Positions 7,447-15,553 are shown, counted from the stretch's first letter. The stretch is 18,003 nucleotides of DNA from Fidelibacterota bacterium (GCA_030620575.1 JAUXEL010000014.1:1-18003), one strand, 5' to 3'. Made by a program: numbers and translations. The notes: generated by a model not told the origin, from the letters alone.

Positions 7447-9129
7447 TTATTTTATTTCAACCTTTTTCCCGACAATTAATACCAATGCGGCAATGCAGGT
7501 AAAACCGATTAATAAACTCACAAATACCGGTAAGCCAAGCGATGTTGGAATAAAACAGACAAGAATACCGATAGCGGCAACCGGCAATGCATACATTAAC
7601 TGAGTATTAACATGCGCAATATGATCGCAGGCGGCACCCATAGATGATAAAATCGTAGTATCTGAAATCGGAGAACAATGGTCTCCAAAAATCGCACCTG
7701 TCAGCACTGCACCAATAGTCATGTATAAAAACACAGGTTCCGGAGAGATTGCATAAGCCAGCGGAATAGCCAGTGGCATTAAAATACCCATAGTACCGTA
7801 AGAAGTGCCGGTAGCAAAAGATATAACCGCCCCTAAGATAAAAATAATTGCAGATAACAAAAAAGGAGGAATTTTCCCGCCTATTATTCCGACAAGATAA
7901 TCTGCTGCACCCAATTGGCCGATAACCCCGCTAAGAGACCATGCTAAAATTAGAATTGTAATAGTGATAACCATAGCACCGGCGCCTTTTATCCATGTAT
8001 TTACAGCATTTTTCATAGAAAAGATCTTTTGTTTCCATCCCATAAAAATAGCAACAAGGCTGGCAAGGATCGCAGATTGGGTCAACGCAACACTGGCATT
8101 GGATGCACTAAAACATTCACGCAAAACCGTAAATGAAAATGAAGATGACACCAATGTAATAAGGTTTATATCATTACCGTCCATGATATTTTGATACCCA
8201 TTATAAAACAAAGCAATAAATGCGCCAATGATCAATGTTAAAACAGGCACTAAAGCATTGGATATTTTCAATACGGTACCATCAGCAACGGGAAGCTTTT
8301 CAGTGTCTACGGCCGGTACGATAGTAGCATCATCGGCTACAACTTTTCCCTCCCAATATGCTCGGCGTTCTGCCTTTAGCATAGGTCCGAAATCCCGCCG
8401 GGTTTTTGCGCTGACAAAAATAAAAAACAAAATAAGCAGACTATAAAACCGGTAGGGAATAGTATGAATAAACACACTATAAGCATTAACCTCAAGACCC
8501 AGCATTGCATAGCCGTGTTTGATCAAGCCCAACTCATAACCAATCCAAGTTGAAATGAGAGCAATATCTGCAATGGGTGCCGCAGTTGAATCAATAATAA
8601 AGGCAAGCTTTTCACGGGATACTTTCATCTTGTCCGTGACGGGTCGCATAATAGGTCCCACTGTCAGCAAGTTTGCGTAGTCGTCAAAGAAAATAAAAAT
8701 ACCCATCATCCAGGTATAAATTTGTGCAGAAGCTGCCGATCTTGCGCGTTTGGATAATTTTTCTGCAATGGCACGCGTACCGCCCATCACAGAAACCAGA
8801 GCGATCAATCCGCCAATGGTAAAAGTTTGAATCACAATTCCGGCATTCCAGGAATCGGATAAGGAGGCAACTATTTCCTTGGTTACAAGTACAAAAGCAC
8901 GGATCAATGCGGTTAACCGGGAGCCGTCCTGCAAAACAATTAAATATGCCCCGGAAAAAACTCCTGTAAACAGCGAAAACACCACATTTTTACTCGTGAA
9001 TGCCAGAACAATTGCGATCAAGGGAGGCAAAATACTCAATGCGCGCCAACCTTCAGGAAAAAGAGGAGCGAGAAAAGGCATTGCTATCAGAAAGACAAGA
9101 ATAAAAGCGATCGTAAAGGTTTTTTTCAT
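7447..9129 (-). CDS. nhaC: NhaC-family Na+/H+ antiporter
   Basis: This 560-residue inner-membrane transporter with about a dozen hydrophobic segments belongs to the NhaC family and should exchange Na+ for H+. It has the full signature set: FFDDYAN (147-153), SREKLAFIIDSTAAP (171-185) with ISTW following, and GDHCSPISDTTI (from 482). It is longer than the other NhaC in this window because of an N-terminal helix and a loop around 260-330. The ATG lies one base after the protease stop codon (TAA-A-ATG on the minus strand). No Shine-Dalgarno is visible, so translation probably depends on ribosomes finishing the protease gene. NhaC-type malate/lactate antiporters cannot be ruled out. Confidence 0.9.
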   Translation of the reverse strand: MKKTFTIAFILVFLIAMPFLAPLFPEGWRALSILPPLIAIVLAFTSKNVVFSLFTGVFSGAYLIVLQDGSRLTALIRAFVLVTKEIVASLSDSWNAGIVIQTFTIGGLIALVSVMGGTRAIAEKLSKRARSAASAQIYTWMMGIFIFFDDYANLLTVGPIMRPVTDKMKVSREKLAFIIDSTAAPIADIALISTWIGYELGLIKHGYAMLGLEVNAYSVFIHTIPYRFYSLLILFFIFVSAKTRRDFGPMLKAERRAYWEGKVVADDATIVPAVDTEKLPVADGTVLKISNALVPVLTLIIGAFIALFYNGYQNIMDGNDINLITLVSSSFSFTVLRECFSASNASVALTQSAILASLVAIFMGWKQKIFSMKNAVNTWIKGAGAMVITITILILAWSLSGVIGQLGAADYLVGIIGGKIPPFLLSAIIFILGAVISFATGTSYGTMGILMPLAIPLAYAISPEPVFLYMTIGAVLTGAIFGDHCSPISDTTILSSMGAACDHIAHVNTQLMYALPVAAIGILVCFIPTSLGLPVFVSLLIGFTCIAALVLIVGKKVEIK

Positions 9130-9130
9130 T

Positions 9131-10966
9131 TTATTTAACCAATACCATTTTCTGTATTAATTGCTGTTTTCCATTAATATTTAAAGAACAAAAATAAATA
9201 CCCGAAGATTGGTGCGAGGCATCCCAGCTAAAGGTATATATTCCCGCTTCCTGCGTTTCCCTTATTATCGCGTGTACCCTTTCCCCCCGAACATTATATA
9301 TATTAAGATCAACATCGCTGATGGCAGACAGCTGATAGCTGATAGCTGTTCTTGGGTTAAAGGGATTGGGATAAACCTGCAATAAAGCATAATTTTCCGG
9401 ATGGATGTTTAGCACGGCATCTTCAACTTTCGGGGTACTCATCATAAAATCATCAAGCGTAATATATCCATGTGAGGAAAGGTATTCAAAGCCGATATGA
9501 ACATCAGTGTTTTTATATGACCGTAAATTAAAGGTATATTCCACCCAATTTTGATCATGAGGTGAAATAGTACCCAAATCAACCGTAAAACTGCTATGCA
9601 GGGTATCGGTTTGTGATAAAAAAACCTTGCATTGTTTTCCCGAGTTCAGCATTTTTGCCCAAACAGAGAGTTCGGCATTGTCATCGTTGGGGATATAAAT
9701 TTTTGGACTAATAAGCCACTGATCGATAGCGTCAAACCCATAGGCTAGATTGCCGGTATATACCATGTCATAAGAACCTTCAGAATAAAATCCGGCACCG
9801 TCGTATATCCATCCGGCTTGCCAGCCCTCAAATCCGCTGTAGGCAAAGCGGGTGATATCGTCCGTGTTTGATCGAATACCAATTACGGCACCCTGCATTT
9901 CCGTATAATCATGATCTTCAGCCGGAGTCAGAGCAGTAAGCAAAAACCAACCGTCATACGAGCCGCCCCACCCCCAATTAAAATGGAAATAGGTATCGGT
10001 TGTCACCCGATATCCGTCGCAAAGAAAGGCATGTCCGCCATCACCTTGTCCGCGGTAAGGGATAGGATATCCACCATCTAATTCCTGCTTTAAGACATTG
10101 ATCCATTCAGACAGCAGACCGTAATTTTCAGCTTCGTCGTAGACCATATCCGGACCGTAGTCAAAATAGCTTACCAAGGCATACATCATGTCGTCGTAAC
10201 TGGCAGAAGAGCCATCGGTTTTTAATTCCATATCAACCGAAACAGCAGACTGGTATAGCAGCAGAGACACATCTTCCACCTGATCCATCGGAGCCGTCAG
10301 TGCCCCATAGCGCGTACAGAGAGAATCGGGCATATTTTCCCAATCATAATATGTCGTATCATACCAGGCACTGAGGATACTATCGGTATCATTACTATAA
10401 TACCAGCGTCGACCGATGCCACGCAGGGGATGTTCGTAATAACGCAAAAGTTGACCCAGAACAACAGCAACACACCCCACATAAGCTTGCTGATCAGTAT
10501 CACCGGGAGTAACAAAATAGGGAAATTTATCATTGTAATATTGTGCTTGATTCCAGGTGCTGCTGATCAATGGCAATACTTCTGTAGAAACTGCAGGCTT
10601 TTGAAATTGTTCGGTCAGATAACGATTCCAATCAGGATGAATATCCCGTGTTTGCGAAACATGTTCACGCATCTGGTGGGTATAAGTCATGCAATAATTT
10701 TGAAATGCAGCATGCTGAAATTCAGTAGGTGAAGAAACGGAATAAGCTAAAACCGGAGGAAATACATCATCGCGAGCCGTTAAGACAAATCCACCATGCC
10801 TAAAAGTGCTTAAATAAAGATGATCAGAAACAGCAACACAGGTAGAAAGTATTTTTTGCGGGAAAACGCGCGCGGCTACAGTCTGTGCTGTTGATATATC
10901 AACCGGATGCGCCAATAAAAAGGCAAAAAGACCAAAGAGGCAGATTATTCTTATGAGTTTTTTCAT
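9131..10966 (-). CDS. Secreted C10 (streptopain-like) cysteine protease with T9SS sorting domain
   Basis: This protein has 611 residues from MKKLIRIIC. That start at 10966 is preceded by AAGGA at normal spacing and opens a signal peptide; an ATG at 11032 would only add an unlikely 22-residue extension. A Spi-type propeptide (about 25-130, with GGFVLTARDD and PVLAYS) is followed by the C10 peptidase domain, with catalytic Cys165 in VGCVAVVLGQLL, His312 in GGHAFLCDGYR and the FHFNWGWGG segment (327-335). Next come a jelly-roll, choice-of-anchor J-like adhesion domain (about 378-520) and a C-terminal Por/type IX sorting domain (about 530-611) with VYPNPFNP. It should be exported through the inner membrane and then released or anchored by the T9SS. 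The sorting domain contains a 7-bp periodic DNA repeat. Co-transcribed with nhaC, one base apart. Confidence 0.9.
   Translation of the reverse strand: MKKLIRIICLFGLFAFLLAHPVDISTAQTVAARVFPQKILSTCVAVSDHLYLSTFRHGGFVLTARDDVFPPVLAYSVSSPTEFQHAAFQNYCMTYTHQMREHVSQTRDIHPDWNRYLTEQFQKPAVSTEVLPLISSTWNQAQYYNDKFPYFVTPGDTDQQAYVGCVAVVLGQLLRYYEHPLRGIGRRWYYSNDTDSILSAWYDTTYYDWENMPDSLCTRYGALTAPMDQVEDVSLLLYQSAVSVDMELKTDGSSASYDDMMYALVSYFDYGPDMVYDEAENYGLLSEWINVLKQELDGGYPIPYRGQGDGGHAFLCDGYRVTTDTYFHFNWGWGGSYDGWFLLTALTPAEDHDYTEMQGAVIGIRSNTDDITRFAYSGFEGWQAGWIYDGAGFYSEGSYDMVYTGNLAYGFDAIDQWLISPKIYIPNDDNAELSVWAKMLNSGKQCKVFLSQTDTLHSSFTVDLGTISPHDQNWVEYTFNLRSYKNTDVHIGFEYLSSHGYITLDDFMMSTPKVEDAVLNIHPENYALLQVYPNPFNPRTAISYQLSAISDVDLNIYNVRGERVHAIIRETQEAGIYTFSWDASHQSSGIYFCSLNINGKQQLIQKMVLVK
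9304..9350 (-). repeat. 7-bp periodic repeat inside the protease sorting-domain coding sequence
   Basis: On the minus strand the codons after PNPFNPR read through successive 7-mers: agctatc, agctatc, agctgtc, tgccatc, agcgatg. On the plus strand, 9331-9348 is gctgata, gctgata, gctg. Since 7 is not a multiple of 3, the copies are read in different phases and encode AISYQLSAIS. The period matches that of the intergenic array at 31-100. Confidence 0.7.
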
Positions 10967-11173
10967 AATACATTCCTTATAATGAAGCAATAAGTTAATA
11001 CATCGCAGGAAAGGATAAAACAATTTTATCAAAGGATAACTGGTAATTAGAGGTTAACGACCGATAAAGAGCGAAAAGAGGAGATGGGAAGAAAAGAAAG
11101 ACCCGCCAACCTAAAAGTAATTTGTTAATCACATCAATATTTCATATTCCCTTCAAACATAGTATATTCATTC

Positions 11174-12043
11174 ATGTACAAAACCATCATTTGCAAAACT
11201 GCACTAAATCAGATCAAGAGCAATTATTTGCCCTACAAATGGGATTTAAATATTTACCGCGGTTGTGCACATCAATGCCAATACTGTTATGCCTTGTATT
11301 CTCACAAATATCTAAATTCGGGCGATTTTTTTGGTGAAATTTATATCAAAGAAAATATTGTTGAATGCCTTGAAAAAAAATTACGCTCACGATACTGGAA
11401 ACACGAAACCATCAATTTGGGTGGTGTTACTGACAGTTATCAGCCCATTGAAGCGAAAAAGAAACTGATGCCGGAAATTCTAAAATTGCTGATAAAATAT
11501 AAAACCCCCGCCTCAATATCGACAAAATCCACACTTATACTGCGGGACATTGATCTGTATAGCGAACTGGCACGGGTTGCCGGAGCGAATATTACATTAA
11601 GCATTATCTGTTGCGATGAAAATATCCGAAAAAAAATCGAACCGTATTCAACCCCGACAACTGCACGCTTTGAGGTGTTGAAAACGTTCAGGAAAACCGG
11701 GGCAAGCACGGGTGTGCTCATGATGCCCATCCTGCCGTTTTTAACAGATACAGAGGAAAATTTAACCTGTTTGTTCCAATCGGCACAGGCAGCGGATGTG
11801 GATTATATTATCCCCGGACTTCTAAACCTGCGGGGGCCTACGCGTGGCAGTTTTTTGCATTTTATAAAAACGCAGTTTCCGGATCTGTATCCTAAATATC
11901 TGGATTATTATCAGGGAAGTTTTGCCAAAAAAACATACCGTACTGCTCTTTATGAACGCATAGCGGCATTAAAAAAGGCTTACCCATTATCACCCAAAAA
12001 GCATATTCCACGACGGGCAGAAACGCAATTGGAATTGTTTTAA
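11174..12043 (+). CDS. SPL-like radical SAM protein
   Basis: This 289-residue cytoplasmic radical SAM enzyme has the cluster motif CAHQCQYC (C31, C35, C38), the CX3CX2C spacing that binds a 4Fe-4S cluster and cleaves S-adenosylmethionine. The surrounding PYKWDLNIYRGCAHQCQYCYA is typical of the family often annotated as SPL (spore photoproduct lyase-like) or Rv2578c-like radical SAM proteins, and the end, RAETQLELF, is also typical. True spore photoproduct lyase activity is not implied; most members have no known substrate. No Shine-Dalgarno precedes the ATG. A TATATT (11163-11168) lies only 5 bp upstream, so the mRNA may be leaderless or nearly so. Divergent from the protease gene across a 207-bp gap in which nothing else was recognised. 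Confidence 0.85.
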   Translation: MYKTIICKTALNQIKSNYLPYKWDLNIYRGCAHQCQYCYALYSHKYLNSGDFFGEIYIKENIVECLEKKLRSRYWKHETINLGGVTDSYQPIEAKKKLMPEILKLLIKYKTPASISTKSTLILRDIDLYSELARVAGANITLSIICCDENIRKKIEPYSTPTTARFEVLKTFRKTGASTGVLMMPILPFLTDTEENLTCLFQSAQAADVDYIIPGLLNLRGPTRGSFLHFIKTQFPDLYPKYLDYYQGSFAKKTYRTALYERIAALKKAYPLSPKKHIPRRAETQLELF

Positions 12044-12100
12044 TAATAATTCAAAAATTTAGAAGTCAAAGAAGATATACACCGCATTACAGGGTAAATA

Positions 12101-12157
12101 CTTTTACCTTTCTCCTGCACTCCGACCCCGCCCCGATATTTCGGGGTCGGGGTGGAG
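12101..12157. repeat. Intergenic hairpin element with 16-bp stem
   Basis: CTCC (12120-12123), ACCCCG (12125-12130) and CCCCGA (12131-12136) pair with TCGGGG (12141-12146), CGGGGT (12148-12153) and GGAG (12154-12157), giving a 16-bp stem with two single-base bulges. No T-run follows. The inner CCCCGA...TCGGGG hairpin is the same as in the dispersed repeat at 164-188 and 15451-15475. It lies 77 bp after the radical SAM gene and may reduce read-through into the barrel gene. Confidence 0.6.
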
Positions 12158-12281
12158 CTTCGGAGAACAAGTTTGTTTCTCCTTCCACTTTTTACTTTTG
12201 CCTTCCCCTTACGCTAAAGCACAGCCTGCGTAGCTGAAGTAACCTTAACGCAGCAAACCTTCGGAGAATATCCCATCTTAA

Positions 12282-12316
12282 CTTTTATCTTTTTACTTTT
12301 ATCTTTTGTCTTCTTT
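12282..12316. repeat. 7-bp periodic T-rich array
   Basis: C residues recur exactly every 7 bases (12282, 12289, 12296, 12303, 12310) in a run of units like cttttat, cttttta, cttttat, cttttgt. A looser copy of the same pattern is at 12186-12212. The 12044-12398 spacer has no plausible gene; it consists of this array, the hairpin at 12120-12157, a CGTAGCT-containing stretch and the palindrome at 12313-12333. Confidence 0.65.
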
Positions 12317-12333
12317 TTGTGGCACACAAAAAG
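12313..12333 (+). terminator. Perfect inverted repeat, possible terminator
   Basis: CTTTTTGTG (12313-12321) pairs perfectly with CACAAAAAG (12325-12333) around a 3-nt GCA loop, 65 bp before the barrel start. A short T-run (tgtttta) follows. It could terminate read-through from upstream or act in the leader of the barrel gene. The stem is A/T-rich and only moderately stable. Confidence 0.4.
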
Positions 12334-12398
12334 TGTTTTAACCTATCATTCTTTTTCTTATATTCGACGGAAGTAATTGTTTAAAAATGGAGGGAAAC

Positions 12399-13691
12399 AT
12401 GAAAAACACATTACGTATTTTGATGGTTATTATCATCGCGCTGACAACCCTGGCGATGGCGGATGATATTATTAAAACTGGCATAAATGTTGGACCCTTA
12501 CCGTCTGTCGCATACAATTCCGACACCGGATTTCAGTACGGATTGCTGGCCAACATATTCTTTTATGGTGATGGTTCTATTTACCCGGAATATTTTCATA
12601 ATGTTTATGTGGAGTGGAACCAAACGACCAAAGGAGCAGGACTTGCGCAAATAACATACGATTCAAAACACCTGATTCCGGGCATTCGCATTACGGCAGA
12701 TCTCAGCAACATAGTGCAACAGACCTGGGGGTTTTATGGCTTTAATGGTGCAGAATCGATTTATAATGCGTCTTGGCTGGATGAAACATCCGCTGATTAT
12801 AAAAACCGTCTGTATTATGCAATGCAACGGAATTACTTTCGTTTCCTTGTCAATTTTCAGGGCAATATCGCCGGCGATAATTTTCGCTGGTTGGGTGGAC
12901 TGGGTTTCATGAATTTTAATATTGGTTCGGTTACGCAAACACGTGCGTGGGACAGCACATTCACAGATAACACAACTCTCTACGATGATTTTGTTAACTG
13001 GGACGCTATTACAGCTTCAGAAGCCGATGGCGGGATTGTCACATACCTAAAAGGCGGAATTGTTTATGACACCCGTGATAACGAAGCATGCCCCATGACC
13101 GGATTGTGGGACGAACTGGTTATTACCGCAGCTCCGGGATTTGCCGGAAATGAGACCGGATGGTTGCAGGTCGCAGCAATTCACCGTCAATATTTCACAT
13201 TGATCCCAAAGAATTTATCACTAACATACCGTTTAGGTTATCAAGGTGTCGTTGCCGGGACAATGCCTTTTTATCTTCAGGGCATGATGCCGAATTCGCG
13301 AACTACAGTTGACGGACTCGGTGGAAATAAAACCGTACGCGGTATTATGCGAGCACGTATGGTTGGTGACGGATATGTTTACGGGAACCTGGAAGCACGC
13401 TGGAAAATTGTTCATTTTACTCTGGCAAATCAAAATTTCTATTTTGGAATTAACCCTTTTGTTGATGCCGGTATGGTGATTCAGCCGTATCAATATGATA
13501 AAACCAATATCCCCGCAGGAGTCTATTCCGACTACATTTCAGGATCTGATGAAACTCTGCATATTGGATACGGAATGGGTATAAAATTAGCCATGAACCA
13601 AAATATGATCCTCGCTGTGGACTACGGATTTGCCGGAAGTTCAAACGACGGAAGTACCGGTCTGTATATCGGACTGGGATATTTATATTAA
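12399..13691 (+). CDS. Outer-membrane beta-barrel protein, Omp85/BamA-like barrel without POTRA domains
   Basis: The protein has 430 residues from MKNTLRILMVI. This start follows GGAGGG at 6 nt; an in-frame ATG at 12387 overlaps that Shine-Dalgarno and would place four residues before the signal peptide. After cleavage near ALTTLAMA-DD the protein is almost entirely alternating beta strands. DTRDNEACPMTGLW (about residues 225-238) matches the Omp85-barrel DTRDNPxxPTxG turn, and GGNKTVRGIMRARM (about 305-318) matches the conserved VRGY lid-loop motif. There is room for a 16-strand barrel but no POTRA domains, so it is unlikely to be BamA itself. It is more like single-barrel surface antigens (DUF5982-type) of FCB bacteria. 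The C-terminal GLYIGLGYLY is a typical last strand. Cargo or function unknown. crcB follows 6 bp later. Confidence 0.75.
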   Translation: MKNTLRILMVIIIALTTLAMADDIIKTGINVGPLPSVAYNSDTGFQYGLLANIFFYGDGSIYPEYFHNVYVEWNQTTKGAGLAQITYDSKHLIPGIRITADLSNIVQQTWGFYGFNGAESIYNASWLDETSADYKNRLYYAMQRNYFRFLVNFQGNIAGDNFRWLGGLGFMNFNIGSVTQTRAWDSTFTDNTTLYDDFVNWDAITASEADGGIVTYLKGGIVYDTRDNEACPMTGLWDELVITAAPGFAGNETGWLQVAAIHRQYFTLIPKNLSLTYRLGYQGVVAGTMPFYLQGMMPNSRTTVDGLGGNKTVRGIMRARMVGDGYVYGNLEARWKIVHFTLANQNFYFGINPFVDAGMVIQPYQYDKTNIPAGVYSDYISGSDETLHIGYGMGIKLAMNQNMILAVDYGFAGSSNDGSTGLYIGLGYLY

Positions 13692-13697
13692 AACAAT

Positions 13698-14063
13698 ATG
13701 ATGAAATATCTTTTTATAGCGATGGGCGGCGCAGTGGGCGCCGTCCTTCGTTTTAGTATCTCAAGTTTATGTTATAATATGAGCAACGGGGGATTCCCCT
13801 GGGGAACACTTATTGTTAATGTAATTGGATCCTTTTTCCTGGCTATATTCCTTGGTTTTGCCGGAGAATATAGCGAACTGCGCTTTTTCTTGGCGATTGG
13901 ATTATTAGGTGCCTTTACCACCTTTTCGGCTTTTAGTTATGAAACTATTTTTCTTTTCAAATCGTCTGAAATAAGCTTGGGAATACTCAATATTGCAGCA
14001 AATTTCAGCTTAAGCCTTGCAGTGGTAGTAGGCGGGTATTTTCTGGGGAAAAATATTCAATAA
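13698..14063 (+). CDS. crcB: CrcB / Fluc fluoride ion channel
   Basis: This 121-residue protein has four hydrophobic segments, the standard size for a Fluc subunit. Fluc forms a dual-topology dimer in the inner membrane and lets toxic fluoride leave the cell. Signatures are GGAVGAVLRFSIS (10-22), GTLIVNVIGSFFLAIFLG (36-53, with the pore Asn) and GLLGAFTTFSAFSYE (68-82, with the TTFS Phe-box and central Na+ site). Two ATG codons occur in a row (13698, 13701) and no clear Shine-Dalgarno is present, so translation may be coupled to the barrel gene 6 bp upstream. No fluoride riboswitch was recognised upstream of either gene. A single subunit gene implies a homodimer. The 127 bp after it show nothing notable apart from the next gene's ribosome site. 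Confidence 0.93.
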   Translation: MMKYLFIAMGGAVGAVLRFSISSLCYNMSNGGFPWGTLIVNVIGSFFLAIFLGFAGEYSELRFFLAIGLLGAFTTFSAFSYETIFLFKSSEISLGILNIAANFSLSLAVVVGGYFLGKNIQ

Positions 14064-14190
14064 ATTTTCCGTATAAGATTGCATTTTAATGAAAAGCATA
14101 ATAATTTTAAATGTTATTTATAATTAATGACGATAGCAGCCACAATGTGTGGCATGTTTTATATTAACAGGTAAATTAAGGGGTGAGAAA

Positions 14191-15309
14191 ATGGCAAAAT
14201 ACCGCATTGGTTGGTTACCGGGAGACGGTGTAGGTAACGAAGTCATGGAAGCAGGCAAGATCGTATTGGATAAATTGGCACTTGATGCCGAGTATATTCA
14301 TGGCGATATAGGGTGGGAATACTGGAAAACAGAAGGGGAGGCACTGCCTGAACGAACAATTGATATGTTAAAAACAGTTGATTGTGCTCTTTTTGGCGCC
14401 ATTACATCCAAACCCAAGGATGAAGCAGCAAAAGAATTAAATTCCGAATTGAAAGGTAAAGGCTTAGTGTATTTTAGTCCGATTGTCCGCTTGCGTCAAT
14501 TGTTTGACTTACATACAAATATGCGGCCATGTAAAGCCTACAAAGGAAATCCCTTAAATTATAAGAACGATATCGACATTACTATTTTCCGTGAAAACAC
14601 AGAAGGTATGTACGGGGGAATTGAATTTTTCCCTCTGCCGCAGGATGTTTATGATGTATTGGATAAGAACCATCCGAAGATGAAAAAATTCAAAAATGCC
14701 GGACTTGAGAATATTGCGCTTTCCACGCGTATTATGACAAAACAGGGTTGCAAGCGTATTGTTACCAATGCTTTTGAATTCGCCAAAAAATACGGGAAAA
14801 AAGCGGTAACAGTTTGCGACAAACCCAATGTCCTTCGCGAAACCGGCGGTCTTATGATCCGCACCGCCCGGGAAGTAGCAAAAAACTACCCGGATATTGA
14901 ATTATGGGAAACCAATATTGATGCGCAATGTATGTGGTTGGTCAAAAACCCCGCAAACTACGAAGTCATCGTTGCAGAAAATATGTTCGGGGATATTCTC
15001 TCCGACCTTTCTGCGCAGTTGATCGGTGGACTCGGATTTGCATGCTCTGCTAATATCGGTGATAAATTGGCTGTGTTTGAACCGACCCATGGCTCCGCAC
15101 CAAAATACTACGGCCAGTACAAGGTCAATCCCATTGCCATGATCCTGACAGTTAAAATGATGCTCGACTGGTTGGGCGAAAAAGACATGGCCGAACGACT
15201 GGAAAATGCGGTTGCAGCTGTGATTGCTGAAGGCAAAGTAAAAACCTATGATATGGGTGGCAGCAATACTTCGCTCGAAGTAGCTGAAGAAGTTGCGTCG
15301 AAATTATAA
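14191..15309 (+). CDS. Isocitrate/isopropylmalate dehydrogenase-family enzyme, NADP-type signature
   Basis: This 372-residue cytoplasmic beta-decarboxylating dehydrogenase has its start at 14191 fixed by AGGGGTGAG 4-5 nt upstream; an ATG at 14149 lacks a ribosome site. Family residues are present: FRENTEGMYGG (133-143; Arg134, Tyr141), catalytic Lys211 in CDKPNVLR, Asp244 in NIDAQCM, and metal-binding Asp268 and Asp272 in NMFGDILSD. The cofactor loop HGSAPKYYGQYKVNP (300-314) has Lys305, Tyr306 and Val312 at the places where E. coli Icd has Lys344, Tyr345 and Val351, the NADP determinants. NTEG and the loop favour isocitrate dehydrogenase over isopropylmalate dehydrogenase. The substrate loop SPIVRLRQLFDL (96-107) keeps Ser but not the IDH Asn, so homoisocitrate or a related hydroxyacid remains possible. 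No leucine or lysine genes are adjacent. Confidence 0.85.
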   Translation: MAKYRIGWLPGDGVGNEVMEAGKIVLDKLALDAEYIHGDIGWEYWKTEGEALPERTIDMLKTVDCALFGAITSKPKDEAAKELNSELKGKGLVYFSPIVRLRQLFDLHTNMRPCKAYKGNPLNYKNDIDITIFRENTEGMYGGIEFFPLPQDVYDVLDKNHPKMKKFKNAGLENIALSTRIMTKQGCKRIVTNAFEFAKKYGKKAVTVCDKPNVLRETGGLMIRTAREVAKNYPDIELWETNIDAQCMWLVKNPANYEVIVAENMFGDILSDLSAQLIGGLGFACSANIGDKLAVFEPTHGSAPKYYGQYKVNPIAMILTVKMMLDWLGEKDMAERLENAVAAVIAEGKVKTYDMGGSNTSLEVAEEVASKL

Positions 15310-15345
15310 AATCATTTAAAAAGACCATAGGTTTATATAAAAAAG

Positions 15346-15367
15346 CCCTCTTCCGAGAGGGTTTTTT
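15346..15367 (+). terminator. Rho-independent terminator after the dehydrogenase gene
   Basis: CCCTCT (15346-15351) and AGAGGG (15356-15361) form a perfect 6-bp stem around TCCG, followed directly by six T. An A-run (15339-15344) on the other side lets it also act on the minus strand, where the UroD-family gene ends further away. Confidence 0.9.
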
Positions 15368-15450
15368 ATTGCAGGATTAAATATTGAGGATGAAAGTATG
15401 GAAAGATGAGAAAATGCCATTAATGAAATGATAACATAAGGAACAGGCAT

Positions 15451-15475
15451 CAGTCTTCCCCGAATTGATCGGGGC
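15451..15475 (-). repeat. Dispersed 25-bp hairpin repeat, copy B
   Basis: The reverse complement of this stretch matches 164-188 at 24 of 25 bases, including the CCCCGA...TCGGGG hairpin and the AAGACTG tail. It lies between the dehydrogenase terminator and the remnants of a UroD-family gene, in a 414-bp spacer (15310-15723) that holds no intact gene. Confidence 0.7.
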
Positions 15476-15553
15476 AGGATGGTAATTTTATTTCTCCTTA
15501 AGTCCTTCCTTTTTTGCCTCATCCCCGGGAACTCTTTTTTTACTCTTTTCCCT

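Noticed and set aside
7403..7603. Plus-strand open frame across the coaE/nhaC convergent junction
   Set aside because: It overlaps both genes antisense or out of frame, lacks a ribosome site and has no family features.
10967..11032. Upstream ATG at 11032 as start of the C10 protease
   Set aside because: It would put 22 residues, MIKLFYPFLRCINLLLHYKE and two more, before a standard MKK signal peptide that has its own AAGGA ribosome site.
12044..12398. Fluoride riboswitch upstream of the barrel-crcB pair
   Set aside because: No sequence resembling the conserved crcB motif pseudoknot was recognised; the spacer is explained by repeats and hairpins.
14149..14190. Upstream ATG at 14149 for the dehydrogenase
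   Set aside because: The ATG at 14191 has a strong AGGGGTGAG site, and its MAKYRIGWLPGDGVG matches the family N-terminus.
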